The notes beneath the pieces are model-generated. The model was given only the letters and a program-made list of their open reading frames with translations. It was not told the DNA's origin and ran no database searches. DNA of 64,000 bases from Antiaris toxicaria (taxonomy: Eukaryota > Streptophyta > Magnoliopsida > Rosales > Moraceae), in assembly GCA_035233585.1 (NCBI GenBank), contig CP141158.1:34750001-34814000 (forward strand). The letters are read 5' to 3'. Numbering within the stretch: the first letter of the stretch is position 1; each line of letters starts with the position of its first letter. The translations under genes and the position numbers were made by a program. This document shows, piece by piece, positions 47,107 to 58,149 of this stretch.

Positions 47107-48176
47107 TTACAATCGGAGCATTAGAACCAACCTGTGCTTCTTGCTACTTTTGTTGCCCATAGCTAACCACGTTACTTATGACATTAATAGGTCATGTTCC
47201 GGCACAAAAATCTATAATTAATTAATTAGCTAATCAGTAGTCAAAGTTGAAACTAAGGGGGCATTTGTTTTTGTTCTTGAGAATGATTTTCCATTTTCAA
47301 AAACACAGAAAATGAAAACGGTTTCAAAATAGCGTTTGTTTATTTAATGTTTTTAAAACCGTTTCGAAAACACCGTTTTCAACAATGTTATTTTTTTGGA
47401 TTTTTTGAAAACGAAAAAAAGTTGTTTTCACTTTTTGTTTTCATTTCCAAAAAATATTGTGTTTTTTGGGTTTTTTTGAAAATGAAATGGGTTTTGAAAA
47501 AATATAACCAAACAAAGTTTCATTTTTATGTTTTTCAAAATATACACTCAAAAGACATAACCAAACACAGTTTCAGAAATGATCTTAACACAGTTTTTAA
47601 AACATTCTCATTTTCAATTTTTTTGAAAACAGAAAATATTTCAAAAATAATACCAAACGCCACCTAAGATTTTCCAAATTGATAGTTTTACGAATTCTTA
47701 TTCCATAGCGTGGTCTTGAATAGACAATAAATCGTCATAAAAACTATTAATATTTAATAATCCTAAAGGCTTTTAACAAAGATTGAGTTTGTCCTAAGTG
47801 GCAATGTTGAAAATTTATTTTAGGGTTCCTAAACTACTAGGTAAAGTGATATATACATTTACATTATACATCATGTTAGCTATTTTTTCGTGTATGGTTG
47901 AGACCCTTAACTCATTGCTTATAGTGTAACTGATGATGTTTTTGTCGGCTAAAAAACTAGGAATGATACCTAAAACTTTGCTACCCTCCATATATTAGTG
48001 GATGACACACAACTCATTAACCCAAGACTTCCTCCCCTATATACTAGATTAATATGTCTAGCAGTTAACACCTTACCAAGGTTGTTTATTGTTTTCAAAA
48101 ACTCTTTATCTTTTCCAAGATTAGTCCCATTAAAAACATAAATAATTTTAAACTTATGAACTGAATGACCTTCCAT
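47107..48176 (-). pseudogene. LOG: Captured LOG cDNA in element 2, split by a MITE
   Basis: From ATG at 48176 the minus strand reads MEGHSVHKFKIIYVFNGTNL, 'KDKEFLKTINNLGKVLTARH' and 'INLVYRGGSLGLMSCVSS'. After a frame change come 'SNELRVSTIHEKIANMMYN' and 'YITLPSSLGTLK', then 'PLGLLNINSFYDDLLS'. A 408-bp MITE (47257-47664) interrupts the tail. After it 'FVPEHDLLMS' and the end KKHRLVLMLRL-stop (47107-47109) follow. The nucleotide motif PGGxGT has decayed to PSSLGT, and other glycines are replaced too. Without the MITE it is about 660 bp, intronless, and collinear with the copy at 9363-10039. It holds H where that copy has an in-frame stop after 'LAAR', so the two decayed independently. Confidence 0.86.
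47257..47664. mobile_element. Tourist-like MITE, family C, inside the LOG copy of element 2
   Basis: 408 bp between TAA duplications (47254-47256 and 47665-47667), ends GGGGGCATTTG and, on the other strand, GGTGGCGTTTGG. It is absent at the matching place of element 1 (about 9890-9900), which confirms both boundaries. The inner part is rich in 'ttttgaaaac' repeats. The 106-codon frame in it is not a gene. Confidence 0.85.
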
Positions 48177-49099
48177 CTTAACTCAATTCTTTCTAATCTT
48201 ATAAATGGAAATGTGTGTGATGACATTAGTGAAAATACATATGCATTTATATGATGAGGAAAGTGGATGTTGAGTTAAGTTTATATAAAAGGGTAGATCA
48301 GCTATTATCAAAAAAATTTAAAAAATAAAAAAAAGTCTAAAATAGACACTTGATGCAAAAATAAAAAAATAAAAAAAAACACACTAGATGCCAAAAAAAA
48401 AACAAAAAAACAAAAACAAAAAAAGCAAGATTTTATGCTGTAATTGTGATTGTAGTTTACATCTTCCTATAGTTTTACATCTAGTACCGAGTTAAACAAC
48501 CTTTATGAGTTGAGAACGAGCTTCCCATCTAGTTTTCTAATAAACTAGTAAATAGAATATTTAACATCAGATTCCCTAGACTGTAGTAATTCCATTCATC
48601 TACGAATAAACTCCAAATCTTAAGTTTTAATATAGCGTTTTCCATATCTATAGCTAAGAAAGTGATAAAAAAATACGTGAAAATAAAACAAAAAATAAAC
48701 ACACAAAGAAAATTAAAGAAAGAAAAAGAAAAGACAATTTGGGTTGTCTCCCAAAAAGTGCTTAATCTATTGTTATCAGCTAAACTAAAAAAATGCATAT
48801 TAAAAAGCAGTTTTCGCCTATAATAGGTACCCTGCAATACCACATTCAAGTTTTTGTTAATGGTGCCCTCAAGCTTGTCTAGATGTAGAAATATTCGGCA
48901 CATGTGTCCAACAAAAATTAGTTTTGCTTAGTGAATCACAAGGATTGATGCTATTGATGACTTCGGAGGAGTTGGCTGCATAGGATCTTGATCTTGAAAG
49001 ATTGATGTTGGCATAATAGGTCTAAGACATTTTCTTGTGAATTTCTTCAATGATCAAGTATTCGATCCCTTCCACACTTAGAGAGTCATCATCATAAAA

Positions 49100-49690
49100 C
49101 AACTCCAAGTGCTCATCTTCTGGTGTAGGCTCCTTAAGGTGGCAATGATGCATAATCTATATTGAGGCATCTATTATGGAGATGGATACTCCTAATGCTT
49201 TGAAATTTTCTACCACTATATGCTTTGCGATATCAAATGGTTCCTCTAGAATGTAATCCACCCAATCAATAAATTGATTCATCTTCTTTATGTATTAAGC
49301 AACTTGGTTTTGCAATCCAAAGGACACCTCTATCTTTTGAATTTGGATGTGAATCTATGGCTCCTCAAAATTAAAATTATTCTCCCAAATTTGATTATTC
49401 ATTTAATAATTCCAAATATCAAATTCTATCATTTCTTCCAACATTGATAGGCTTCGTTAACAGATTATTGGTAGAAAAAGATAGTACTATTTCCCCTTTC
49501 AACCCACTACCTAGTTGTGTAACACAGTCCACTAAGAAAGATTTTTAATTGATATTCTTCAGCAAACCTATGATATGGAAACCTAATTAGCAAATACTTA
49601 AACCTCCACTAGGCATTATGGAATGATTCTGAATCTTGTTGAACAAAATTTGTGAGGGTTATTTGATAAGATAATTTTACAAAATTCTTA
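49100..49690 (-). pseudogene. gag fragment of element 2
   Basis: Minus strand, with many stops: 'ESFHNA', 'WRFKYLLIRFPYH', 'FAEEYQLKIFLSGLC' and 'YQCWKK' mark the middle of an LTR-retrotransposon capsid (canonical AWERFKELLRRCPHHG). The first part of gag is missing and pol does not follow. This is what one expects of a non-autonomous derivative that depends on proteins from a relative. Confidence 0.65.
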
Positions 49691-49766
49691 TCTAAAATCA
49701 CCTTTTTTTTTCAACTTTTTTCATTTAATATTAAAATTAATTAGGATCGATATTAATAACTAAGTA

Positions 49767-49784
49767 TTCCAGGCAACATCACCA
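49767..49784 (-). other. Primer binding site of element 2
   Basis: On the minus strand 'tggtgatgttgcctggaa', the tRNA-Asp-type primer site with about five changes, eight bases (45-style spacing is not critical) after the LTR end at 49791. It fixes the orientation of the element. Confidence 0.65.
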
Positions 49785-49790
49785 AAAATT

Positions 49791-51415
49791 TATTGTAGAT
49801 TTTCACAAGTACACGAATCAAACAAGTGATAAAGTGATAAGTAAAATATTGTTTTCACGAAAATAGTTTTATTAAGCACCAAAATTAGTTACTTTTAATT
49901 TTATTTAAGCAATCGAAATATACATTACAAATGAAAATTTTAAAAATAAAATAAAATTATAAAAAAAAATGAACATAAAACAATCACATACACATATGCT
50001 AGGAATCATGGTTTCACTGTAATTAATCAGATTTAATTTTATTTAAGTATAATATTATGATTTTATGTTTTTATTTGTTAATGGTCAGCTACTATTTTTG
50101 CTATATGTACTCTTCTAAAGTTGTACATAAATTATACATTTTTACAATTAAATTTATATAAATGATTAGTAAATTAAATTCACATCAAACAGTATCATAT
50201 ATATAAAGAATACCGTATATGTGAACAGTACTAAATCTATGAATAGTATTGCATATATGAGCAGTACTGTATATGTGAACAGTATAAATACGAATCCGAA
50301 TTCAATTATAAAAAGTGTTCATTGAGAAATTTGTGATAGTTGATAATATGACCACACAAAAATAGATAGATATATTTCTATTTTATCCCAGATTTTATGG
50401 TATTTATTCTAGAGTCATGTCGTAAAAATCTTCTCTTGGTTTTATTTTATTCCTCAAATCATTCAAAAATTGGCCAGAAATTTGAAAGCATTAAGTTTGA
50501 GATGCATAAACGTATATGACAATTATAATAACATGCTTAATTTAATTAAACTATTGTAATCAAGCTATATCGTAACTCTCAGTAAAAGTTATTTAATTTA
50601 TTATGAAAAATAAAATAACATAATAAAATAATTAAACATAATCAAAAAATAAAAATAAAAGAAAAAAGTTTAGAATGGTTACTAAAATTTATGTTGGTAA
50701 AATTTCTAGAAATTCTTCCTTTTATTGATACCAAATTAAAACTAAACTAAGAAATAAAAAAAATTATATTAGGTGCCCTGTGGCATATACTCTGGTTGGA
50801 GCTATTACTCCTGATCAAATCTCCATCTCTGATATCTTCCCTTGGCTTCTACCCCTTAACTTTCTGCTCCTTAGTCTTTTATTGACAGCAAACACGCTCT
50901 TGCACACACAAATTTCAACTTTTTTCATGCAAACGTGATTTCGGCATTGGTGGGTTTTGATGCAAAGAAAAGAAAGGGAAAAAATAACTATTTAGAAGTC
51001 CTAACTGTCTCCTTATTGATCCAAAAATAAAATCTGTCGTAACTTTTTCATATGAGATCCGATTTAAGTAATTCTTTTTTTAAAATAGTTGTATCGATGA
51101 GAGGATTAAAAGACCAATCAAGGCACAGTTTTCCTATCATGAATAATGACAACTTGATAGGACTCACTTCCAACACATGAATTTTTTATCATAATTTGAC
51201 ACTATAGACAAACAAAGTACTAAAATTAGACATTTTTAAAATATAATACTATAGGTAAACTCATTAAAAATATTTAATTTTAAGCTTATTTAATATATAA
51301 ATACTAAAAGAAAAAAAATATAAAATAAGACAAAATTAAATAAAAATCTCGTGAGATTTATTAAAAATTTAAATTAAAGTAAACAAAATAAAAGTAAATC
51401 AAAACAAATAAAAAA
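49791..51415 (-). repeat. 5' LTR of element 2 (5' tip missing)
   Basis: 1625 bp. It aligns with 43887-45577 but lacks the first roughly 75 bases of the LTR (TGATAAAATAGAG onward); its outer edge touches the CAAAC direct repeat. The 'gaacagtac' repeats are at 50190-50290. Confidence 0.75.
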
Positions 51416-52883
51416 CAAACCTTGAGGAATTGCTTCTCTTGAAGGCTTCAAGGCTTTATTTCATTTGAGATTCAAGGTAATCATATTTTTTATTTATGGG
51501 TTTCAGAATTTTGGATTTTAAGGTTTTGTCAAAATTAAAATATTGATAAATTATTGATTTGAGTGATGAAATCGATGACGTAGATTGAGGTATTAAGGGA
51601 ATGGAAAATAAAATTTCAAATTGTTTATGTCAATTTTATGAGATTGGAAATCTAGGGTTTATAGAGAATTAGAAAATTGGGATTTTTATGATTTTTGGGA
51701 CTTTTAAGATTTTTCCTAAATGACGGAATATTAATACTATGATTTTGTAACATGAATTTAGTTAATAGCGAGAGTATCAAAGTCCCAAAGCATCATGTCA
51801 CTAAACTAATGAACTTTGTAGGTTTATTCAATGAGATAAGTACATCTCACACTTATAAAATATTTTCAAAATTAAAAGAAGTTTGAGATGTATTTATTAA
51901 TATGGGATTTTTCATAGCATGACATGTGATTAGTATTTTATATTGTGATTAGATAATAGCTTTTATATGTGTGCTATAAGACTAGTTATTAGATATCATG
52001 TTGATATGATTAGATATTTTAGTTTAGATTACTAGATATATGTCAGATAAATATTTCAGTTATATTAGCTCAGAAATTTTATGCTTTATACATAGGTTCT
52101 ATCAAAGATTATTTTGAGATTATAATTCTTTGAGTTTCAATTTCAGTTTTAGTTTAAGTTTAGTTAGTAGAATCTTTTTATTACATATGCATAAATGGAT
52201 TTAATTACAAGATGGTAATTGGATGGCGTGCATCGGGGATTAGTTTTCCCTAGCTTTTTGGGATCAATCCTCCTATAGTTGCTTTTTAGGTTTTGGATGT
52301 TGCTCTCTCACTCTTAGCAAGGTTGCGTATATTGGCTTAGTACATTGCCTAAGGGCCCTTCTAGTAGAAAAGATAATAATTGTATACATGAAAGGTTGAA
52401 CATCATTGGTTATGTTTACAGTTAGTGATTGATTCATGTGTTTTCCATGGTAGACTTGTTCTATCATACTAGTATTTTTATACCTACAAGTTTTAAAGTA
52501 TTTTATGAGATAAGTGATGTACTTACTAAGCACTTGCTTATTAGTATAACTTCACACGTTGCAGGTAAGGACAAAGGCGTGCTAATAGAGTGGATAGGGG
52601 AAGCTTGGTGCGGATATAAATGTGTTAGTAGATATAAGTTATTAGAAAATCTTGGGAGAACTATCTTAGTTTTTAAATATTTAAGTTTTTGTTAAGTAGT
52701 TTTCAAGAGATTTACTTTCAGCATTTCATATTTTAGTTTCAGTTTCGTTTTGATGTATTTGTTTGACAAAAAAAAAAGTTTATTTGATTATAGATTTTCG
52801 TTAATAGTAGTTTATTTTTTGAAAATTAATTTTAAATCAATAGTTTAGTGTGTAACACTTCCCATCTAAAATAGGGTGTTACA

Positions 52884-53174
52884 CTTTTCTTTGAAGTAGG
52901 AAAAAATAAAAGTTTTTAGATTTATAGTGATGAAGACATTAGACTTGAAACTAAGCTTTGCATTCCAAATGATGGTGATCTTAAAAAGGAAATAATGGAG
53001 GAATCTTATAATACTCCTTATTCGATACACCTTAGTACAAGTTAAATGTATGAGGATTTGAAAACTTATTATTGGAGGCCAAAGATGAAAAAAAATGTTG
53101 TTAAGTTTATGGGAAAGTGTTTTACTTTCTAGCAAGTAAAAGGTTAGCATCAGAGACCAATAATACATTGTAGC
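52884..53174 (+). pseudogene. Chromovirus integrase zinc-binding head
   Basis: Reads 'RLETKLCIPNDGDLKKEIME', 'YNTPYSIHLS', 'MYEDLKTYYWRPKMKKNVVK' and 'FMGKCFTFxQVKGxHQRP'. This is the Del/Tekay H-H-C-C head (ILEEAHxxPYxxHPGxTKMYxDL...YWWPGMKKDVxxFVxxCxxCQxVKxEHQxP). The second cysteine of the pair has become F. It ends at GTAGC, the target of solo LTR C. Confidence 0.85.
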
Positions 53175-54581
53175 TGATAACTCTGTTATCATAGCTGTTT
53201 TTAAGACTAAAAGTGTGCTTAGTCCAATGAGTTTTTAGTGATTTATTAGTTTTCTACAGCATTTCTAATGTCATATGCAAAATTTTATTTTAGATTGTTG
53301 AATTTAAATTTTCAAGTAAGTTTTTAATGTTTTGAAATATTTTACAGATTTGAATTGGTAAAGGCCTTTTGAAAAATGCTGCAGCATTGCAGGAGCAAGT
53401 GGGCAAAGTTTAATAAACTAGGTTAACAAGTCAAAGCACAGCTGGCAGTATATTTAGTTACTGATCTGAGGCAGAAAAAGACAAGCAAGTGAGCTGTCTC
53501 TCACCATAGAAACCAAGCAAAATCTCAGCCTTTAGATTGGAGACACATGTCCATTCCTCTTTTACCCTAGCATTCAAAAAGGACATTTTCCCTTTAGCTA
53601 GGGAGAATAGTGATGGCAGACAAGCAGCGTGTGAATCAGAAAAAGTAGAGAAAAAAGGACAGGTTCAAAGAAAAAAAGAGTACACGAAAAAAAAAGAAAA
53701 GGGATCTTGGGCCATTTTCGGAAGGGGTAGCTAGAAGTACCACGATCAACACTGTGTGCTTGACAACTCTGTTTATTGCCTTTTCCAATTTATTTTTGGT
53801 TGTATTTTCACTCTTTCCCTTCTTGAACAATGTTTAGATTCGCTGAGTTTTTCTATGGATAAACAGCCATGAACTAAATTTACTTTTGACTGGGATGATA
53901 AAGTACCCGAACTTATAATTTAGAAGTGAATGCTTAGCTCGCTATTTTAATGTTAATCAGTTTATTCAATATTAATTTACTTATTTATTTTATATTCATT
54001 GACTGGCCATCTCGAGCATAAAACTGAGATTTTAATCGGTTGGAAAACTGATTGGAATTGGACAGGTATTGAATGATATGTGTTTGGTTAGTTTTGTGAA
54101 AAGAACTAGTTAGATTTTGCAAGTTAAACAGGAATGCATATTTGCCTCACATAACTGATTACGAACGTGATTTTAATTTGACCTTATATTTTATTTTGGC
54201 ATAAGAATATGTTAAATATAAAAGAAAGAGGTAGAAGCATAAGTAATTCGGAAGAATCTTGTGAAATATTGAATTCTAGGTTAACTAAGGAACATTGCTG
54301 TAGCATACATTGACAGATTACAAGGGAGGGGAAATTGATTCTCAGTCAATTCATTTCAACTTGGTTGTTAATTTGTTCTTTTTGATACACACGTTGTTTA
54401 CATATTTTTATTTCCTGGTATCACGTTAGTTATATTTTATTATAGCTCATTATTAAATTTTGCAATTACTTGATTTAACTTTTTCTTAAGATTTTTAGTG
54501 ATAACAGTCTCTGTGGGACGACACTCTACTCATTCACTGTATTACTTGAGCGAATTGTTCACTTGCAGAAATTTCCCATCA
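53175..54581 (+). mobile_element. Solo LTR C with perfect 5-bp TSD
   Basis: 1407 bp, starting TGATAACTCTGTTATCA and ending TTTCCCATCA, flanked by GTAGC on both sides (53170-53174 and 54582-54586). Removing it rejoins the chromovirus integrase at 'HQRP' and 'PLKIPQR'. The left tip resembles the Athila-like LTR starts in this window (TGATAACTC), but the rest differs, so it is another family. It holds 'gctgtagcatac' near 54293. The frame at 53537-53734 inside it is not supported. Confidence 0.85.
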
Positions 54582-54586
54582 GTAGC

Positions 54587-55663
54587 CACTGAAAATTCCA
54601 CAACGGAAATGAGAAGATATTGTGATGAATTTTGTGACTAGATTGCCAAGGACAAAGGATGGTCATGATTTGATCTGGGTGATCATTGATAGATTGACAA
54701 AATCAACCAATTTCCTTCCAATTCGTACAACTTACTCCATGGATAAATATGCTCGACTATATGTGAAGGAGATTATTAGATTGCATGGATTACCAATTAT
54801 TATTGTCTCTGATAGAGGTCTTTGTTTATTTCTAGTTTCGGGAAGAGCTTGCATAGAGTTATGGATACCAAGTTAACCTTCGATGCAACATTCCATCCCC
54901 AAACAGATAGCCAATCAGAGTGGACTATCTTGATTTTGATGGATATGTTATGGGCATGTGTTCTTAATTTCCAAAAGTCTTGGGATGAGTGCTACCTTTG
55001 GCTGAGTTTGCATACAACAATAGTTATCAAGCTACTATTAGTATGGCACTTTATGAGACTATATAGATTATATATGGTAGGAAGTGTAGGTCCCCAATTC
55101 TTTAGGATGATATGGGTGAAAAAGAATACTTTGATCCTAATTGGGTGCAAAAAACTAAGGAGGTGATTCAAAAGATCTGCAAGAAAATGTTAGTTACTTA
55201 GTGCAGATAGAAAAGTTATGCAGATGCTAAAAGAAGAGATGTGGAATTTGAAGTTTAAGACAAGGTCTTTTTAAAGATTGCACCAATGAAAGGGGTAAAA
55301 AGATTTGGTAAGAAAGGAAATCTAAGTCCTAAATATATTAGTCCCTATGATATTATGGAATGAATTAGAAAGGTAGCATACGATTCACTTTACGATCATC
55401 ACTTGGTGGTGTACATGATGTCTTCCATGTGTCCTTATTGAGAAAGTTTGTGCAAACCTTTCACGTGTGTTGAAACAAATAGATGTAGAACTTAATGAGG
55501 ACCTGACTTGTGAAGAACAACTTGTTCAAATTCTGGACAAAATGAAAAGGGAATTAAGAAATAAAAAGATATCATTAGTTAAGGTCTTATGAAGGAGTCA
55601 TTCAGTAGAGGAAGTAACATGAAAACTAGAAGGTGAAATGAGATCAAAGTATCCAAGTTTATT
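54587..55663 (+). pseudogene. Chromovirus integrase core, C-terminus and chromodomain
   Basis: Core blocks: 'DIVMNFVTRLPRTKDGHDLI', 'WVIIDRLTKSTNFLPIRTTY' (first D), 'IIIVSDRG' (second D) and, after a frame change, 'FHPQTDSQSEWTI' (the E). Then come 'MKGVKRFGKKGNLSP' and the end module with 'VLKQIDVELNEDL', 'EEQLVQILDKMKRELRNKKI' and 'SHSVEEVT' followed by 'EMRSKYPSLF'. That last part is the chromodomain that steers integration to marked chromatin. In it two tryptophan codons have become TGA stops. No function is left. Confidence 0.87.
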
Positions 55664-56303
55664 TGGTAACCAAAATTTCAAGGATAAAATTTTTATAAGG
55701 AAGGGAGAGTTGTGATGCCTAAAATTCTCAAATACTTGTTGACCAATGCATTGCATGATTTCATGATGTTGTGCATATGTTGTAAATGTTAATTTGACAT
55801 TAAGATGCATGTTCATACTAATAATGTGCATTATGTGGTCTTATGCATAGTGTATTCAAGGTTTCTTAAAGACTGGTCTGGTGAGTGGTTGATGGAAAGA
55901 AGTTATGATAATAACTTTCATGAATTATAAGGGATTTAATAGGTAACAGAGCTCAATTATATTTAAAAGGGTACTGGCTAGTGAAAAACGATCAATTTCG
56001 AGTGAAACAAGAAGGTTTAGTTTGGTTTTTGGTCGAGACCTACATGTCACAAATAATCTTTTATACTAAGGACATAAGAGGATGATATAAGTTACAACTA
56101 GTTGACATGGGTTTCACATGAATTATAGAGCTAGAACACTCTAGATACCCTAATTTTGCATGATTTTCGGTGTTTGGGTTTTCGCGTGTTGATTAGGATA
56201 TTTGTCGGGTTATAAGTGGCTTAAGAAATTTATTATTCCATGTTTGATAATGTATGGAAGAGTTCTAGAAGAATTGGTTAAGTAATGAAGATGAGTGGTT
56301 AAG

Positions 56304-56432
56304 GATTTAAAATATAGCATTTTTGTTATACCGAGATTCAACGTAAGCACTTATGCTTAAATTGGTAAGTATATGAGATTTAAAATATAGCATTTTTAGC
56401 ATACCAAGATTCAATGTAAGCACTTATGCTTA
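56304..56432 (+). repeat. 73-bp tandem duplication in the chromovirus LTR
   Basis: 'gatttaaaatatagcatttt' at 56304 and again at 56377, both followed by 'aagcacttatgctta'. Four or five differences between the copies. Confidence 0.85.
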
Positions 56433-57452
56433 AGTAATGAATGGGTTATGATTTATTGTGTATTTAACATTATGTGTGAGTGTTTAACTCCCAAATAAGG
56501 TGGCGTATGTTGAAAAGTTAGACATAAGGCTAGCTTAGGTGAAATGACTTCACTATGAAATACTTTACGGTCCCTATCTGGTTGTTTAAAAGATTATAAT
56601 TTACTAGGTCACAATTATCAGCATCTAAAACCATTAAGTCCGACTCTTTCTTCTCTGTAACTCCATTCTCCAGCTAGGGTTTTAGGGAAAATAATCAAAT
56701 TCCATGGTGGTTTAAGCAATTTTGGGTGCCAAATTGAGTTTAAACATAAGCTGAGTTAAGGAACATCCCTATAAAAAAGGCTTTAGTAAATTCAATTGGG
56801 AAGTGGTGATCTCAAGGCCATTTTTGGTGGTTGTCCATAATCAGAGGATTTGAGCACTAGATCCCCTAAGAGGAAGCCCAAGAGATTTATTTGCAATTTT
56901 AGAGCAAGATAAGTAGAATTTCACCTGTATCACCATAAGAGTTATGCATATATTATATGAATCCATAAATATGATGTTTGAGTATATGATTTACATGCTA
57001 TTATTGTGATATAAGCATGCATGCACGACATGATAAAAGATGTGCACCAAAGGCATCATTATGAAGTAATTGAGTAAATAGGTTAAATAATCAGTGACTT
57101 GTGACATGTTTAATGATAAGTGATGATAAAATGTGTCTCGATGGTGGAGACTTCCAGAACTTTATATCCTAATGGATATATCCGGTATAAGAAGCTCCCT
57201 CGATGATCATGGGGAATAAGAGTGTTATAAATATGATATGCCTCACATAATGACACCTTATTATACTATATTTTGGTTACGAGGTCGATGGACCTCCTAT
57301 CTCGATGGAGACTTAGATGTGGGATGCTTCCTTGACGATCACAAGGAAGAAGAGTAGATTGTTATTGTATTATTGTCTCACATAACAACATTTATTTTAT
57401 GTCTACAAGGTTCGATGAGGTGTTTGGGACACCACCCTATTCAAAAAATCAT

Positions 57453-57735
57453 AAATGTGCGCATTAACTAGAAGTGAAAATGAAAGTGAATCAAGTGATA
57501 TTAAGTGAAGATTTCAAGTCATGAGCTCATGCATATTCTCATTATATCATTTTTATACATAATTCTACTTCTAGCCTTTATCTCACTCATTTTCCTTAAA
57601 TGTGCGCATAAGATAAAAGTGAGAATAAAAGTGCATTGAGTGATATTAAATGAAAATTTTAAGCCATTAGCTCATGTATATTCTCATTATAACATTGTTA
57701 TACATTATTATACTTACTAGTGTTTAGCTTACTCG
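57453..57735 (+). repeat. 145-bp tandem duplication in the chromovirus LTR
   Basis: 'aaatgtgcgcat' at 57453 and 57598, each followed by 'gtgatatta' and by 'atattctcattat'. Confidence 0.8.
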
Positions 57736-58149
57736 TTTTATGGTGATGCATATGAGAGCACTTCCCAAAATTAGCTAAGGACTAGACAATTGGCTGGCTC
57801 ACTGCTAAGGATTGAGATTGATATATATAGACTAGTTGACCTATGTTTTGCAGGCCTTATTGTAGTTTTGGTTATGTAAGCTGTAGGGTTTATATATAGT
57901 ACACAATTAAGCCCATTTTGAGAGATATATTATGTTGTATATATTTGGCCAGCCAATAGGGGTGAATTACATATGTTTTGATATCTTTACCAATTAAGAA
58001 GTTTCAAAAGTTCAAAATTTTCTATATTTTTGTTTATATATTTACTTAACAAATATTATATCTTAGAATAAGTATGCGGGAAAGTAAGAAGTAACACTAC
58101 TTAATATGACCACATGGGTAATTTAGAGTCATGTTAGGTGGGTTTTACA

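Larger units (their letters stand above)
43887..51415 (-). mobile_element. Non-autonomous Athila-like element with the same captured LOG (element 2)
   Basis: Minus-strand element of about 7.5 kb. Order on the minus strand: 5' LTR (49791-51415), tRNA-Asp-type primer site (49767-49784), a gag fragment (about 49100-49690), then, without protease, RT or integrase, the same 3' region as element 1: conserved unknown block, LOG copy (48176-47107), AT-rich tail, polypurine tract (45578-45590) and 3' LTR (43887-45577). CAAAC flanks it on both sides (43882-43886 and 51416-51420), and joining those flanks gives a sensible LTR leader. The LTR body differs from element 1 in much of its sequence, but the tips and the LOG region match. 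Confidence 0.85.
43238..52883 (+). mobile_element. Solo LTR B (Del/Tekay type), interrupted by element 2
   Basis: Left tip TTTAACACCC (TGTAACACCC with a G to T change) at 43238, right tip GGGTGTTACA ending 52883, with a perfect CTTTT duplication (43233-43237 and 52884-52888). Real LTR sequence is 43238-43886 plus 51421-52883, about 2.1 kb. It has the leader-like CT-rich block (43800-43850), a donor-like 'ttcaaggtaatc' (51470-51482) and the 'gttgcaggtaagg' block at 52558, all in plus orientation. A palindrome TGTAACACTT...GGGTGTTACA lies at the right tip. Confidence 0.85.
42977..58149 (+). mobile_element. 5'-truncated Del/Tekay chromovirus, split by two nested insertions
   Basis: Pieces in order on the plus strand: RNase H end and linker (42977-43237), integrase N-terminus (52884-53174), integrase core to chromodomain (54582-55663), then a 3' LTR (55711-58149). 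The gaps are filled by solo LTR B (43238-52883, TSD CTTTT) and solo LTR C (53175-54581, TSD GTAGC). Taking out both and one TSD copy each restores a continuous chromovirus order. LTRs 5' of 42977, gag, protease and RT are missing. Confidence 0.85.
55711..58149 (+). repeat. 3' LTR of the chromovirus
   Basis: Starts TGTGATGCC directly after a purine tract ('aaggaagggagagt', 55698-55710) and ends about 58149 at 'gtgggttttaca', with 'ttttgcaggcctta' about 300 bp before the end as in its relatives. 2.4 kb. Inside are two tandem duplications: a 73-bp step at 56304-56432 and a 145-bp step at 57453-57735. The right limit is inferred, since no partner LTR exists in the window. Confidence 0.7.

Noticed and set aside
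47347..47667. 106-codon Phe/Lys-rich frame
   Set aside because: Lies wholly within a MITE with defined TSD.
53537..53830. Small frames within 53.5-53.8 kb
   Set aside because: They lie inside solo LTR C, which is bounded by a perfect TSD.
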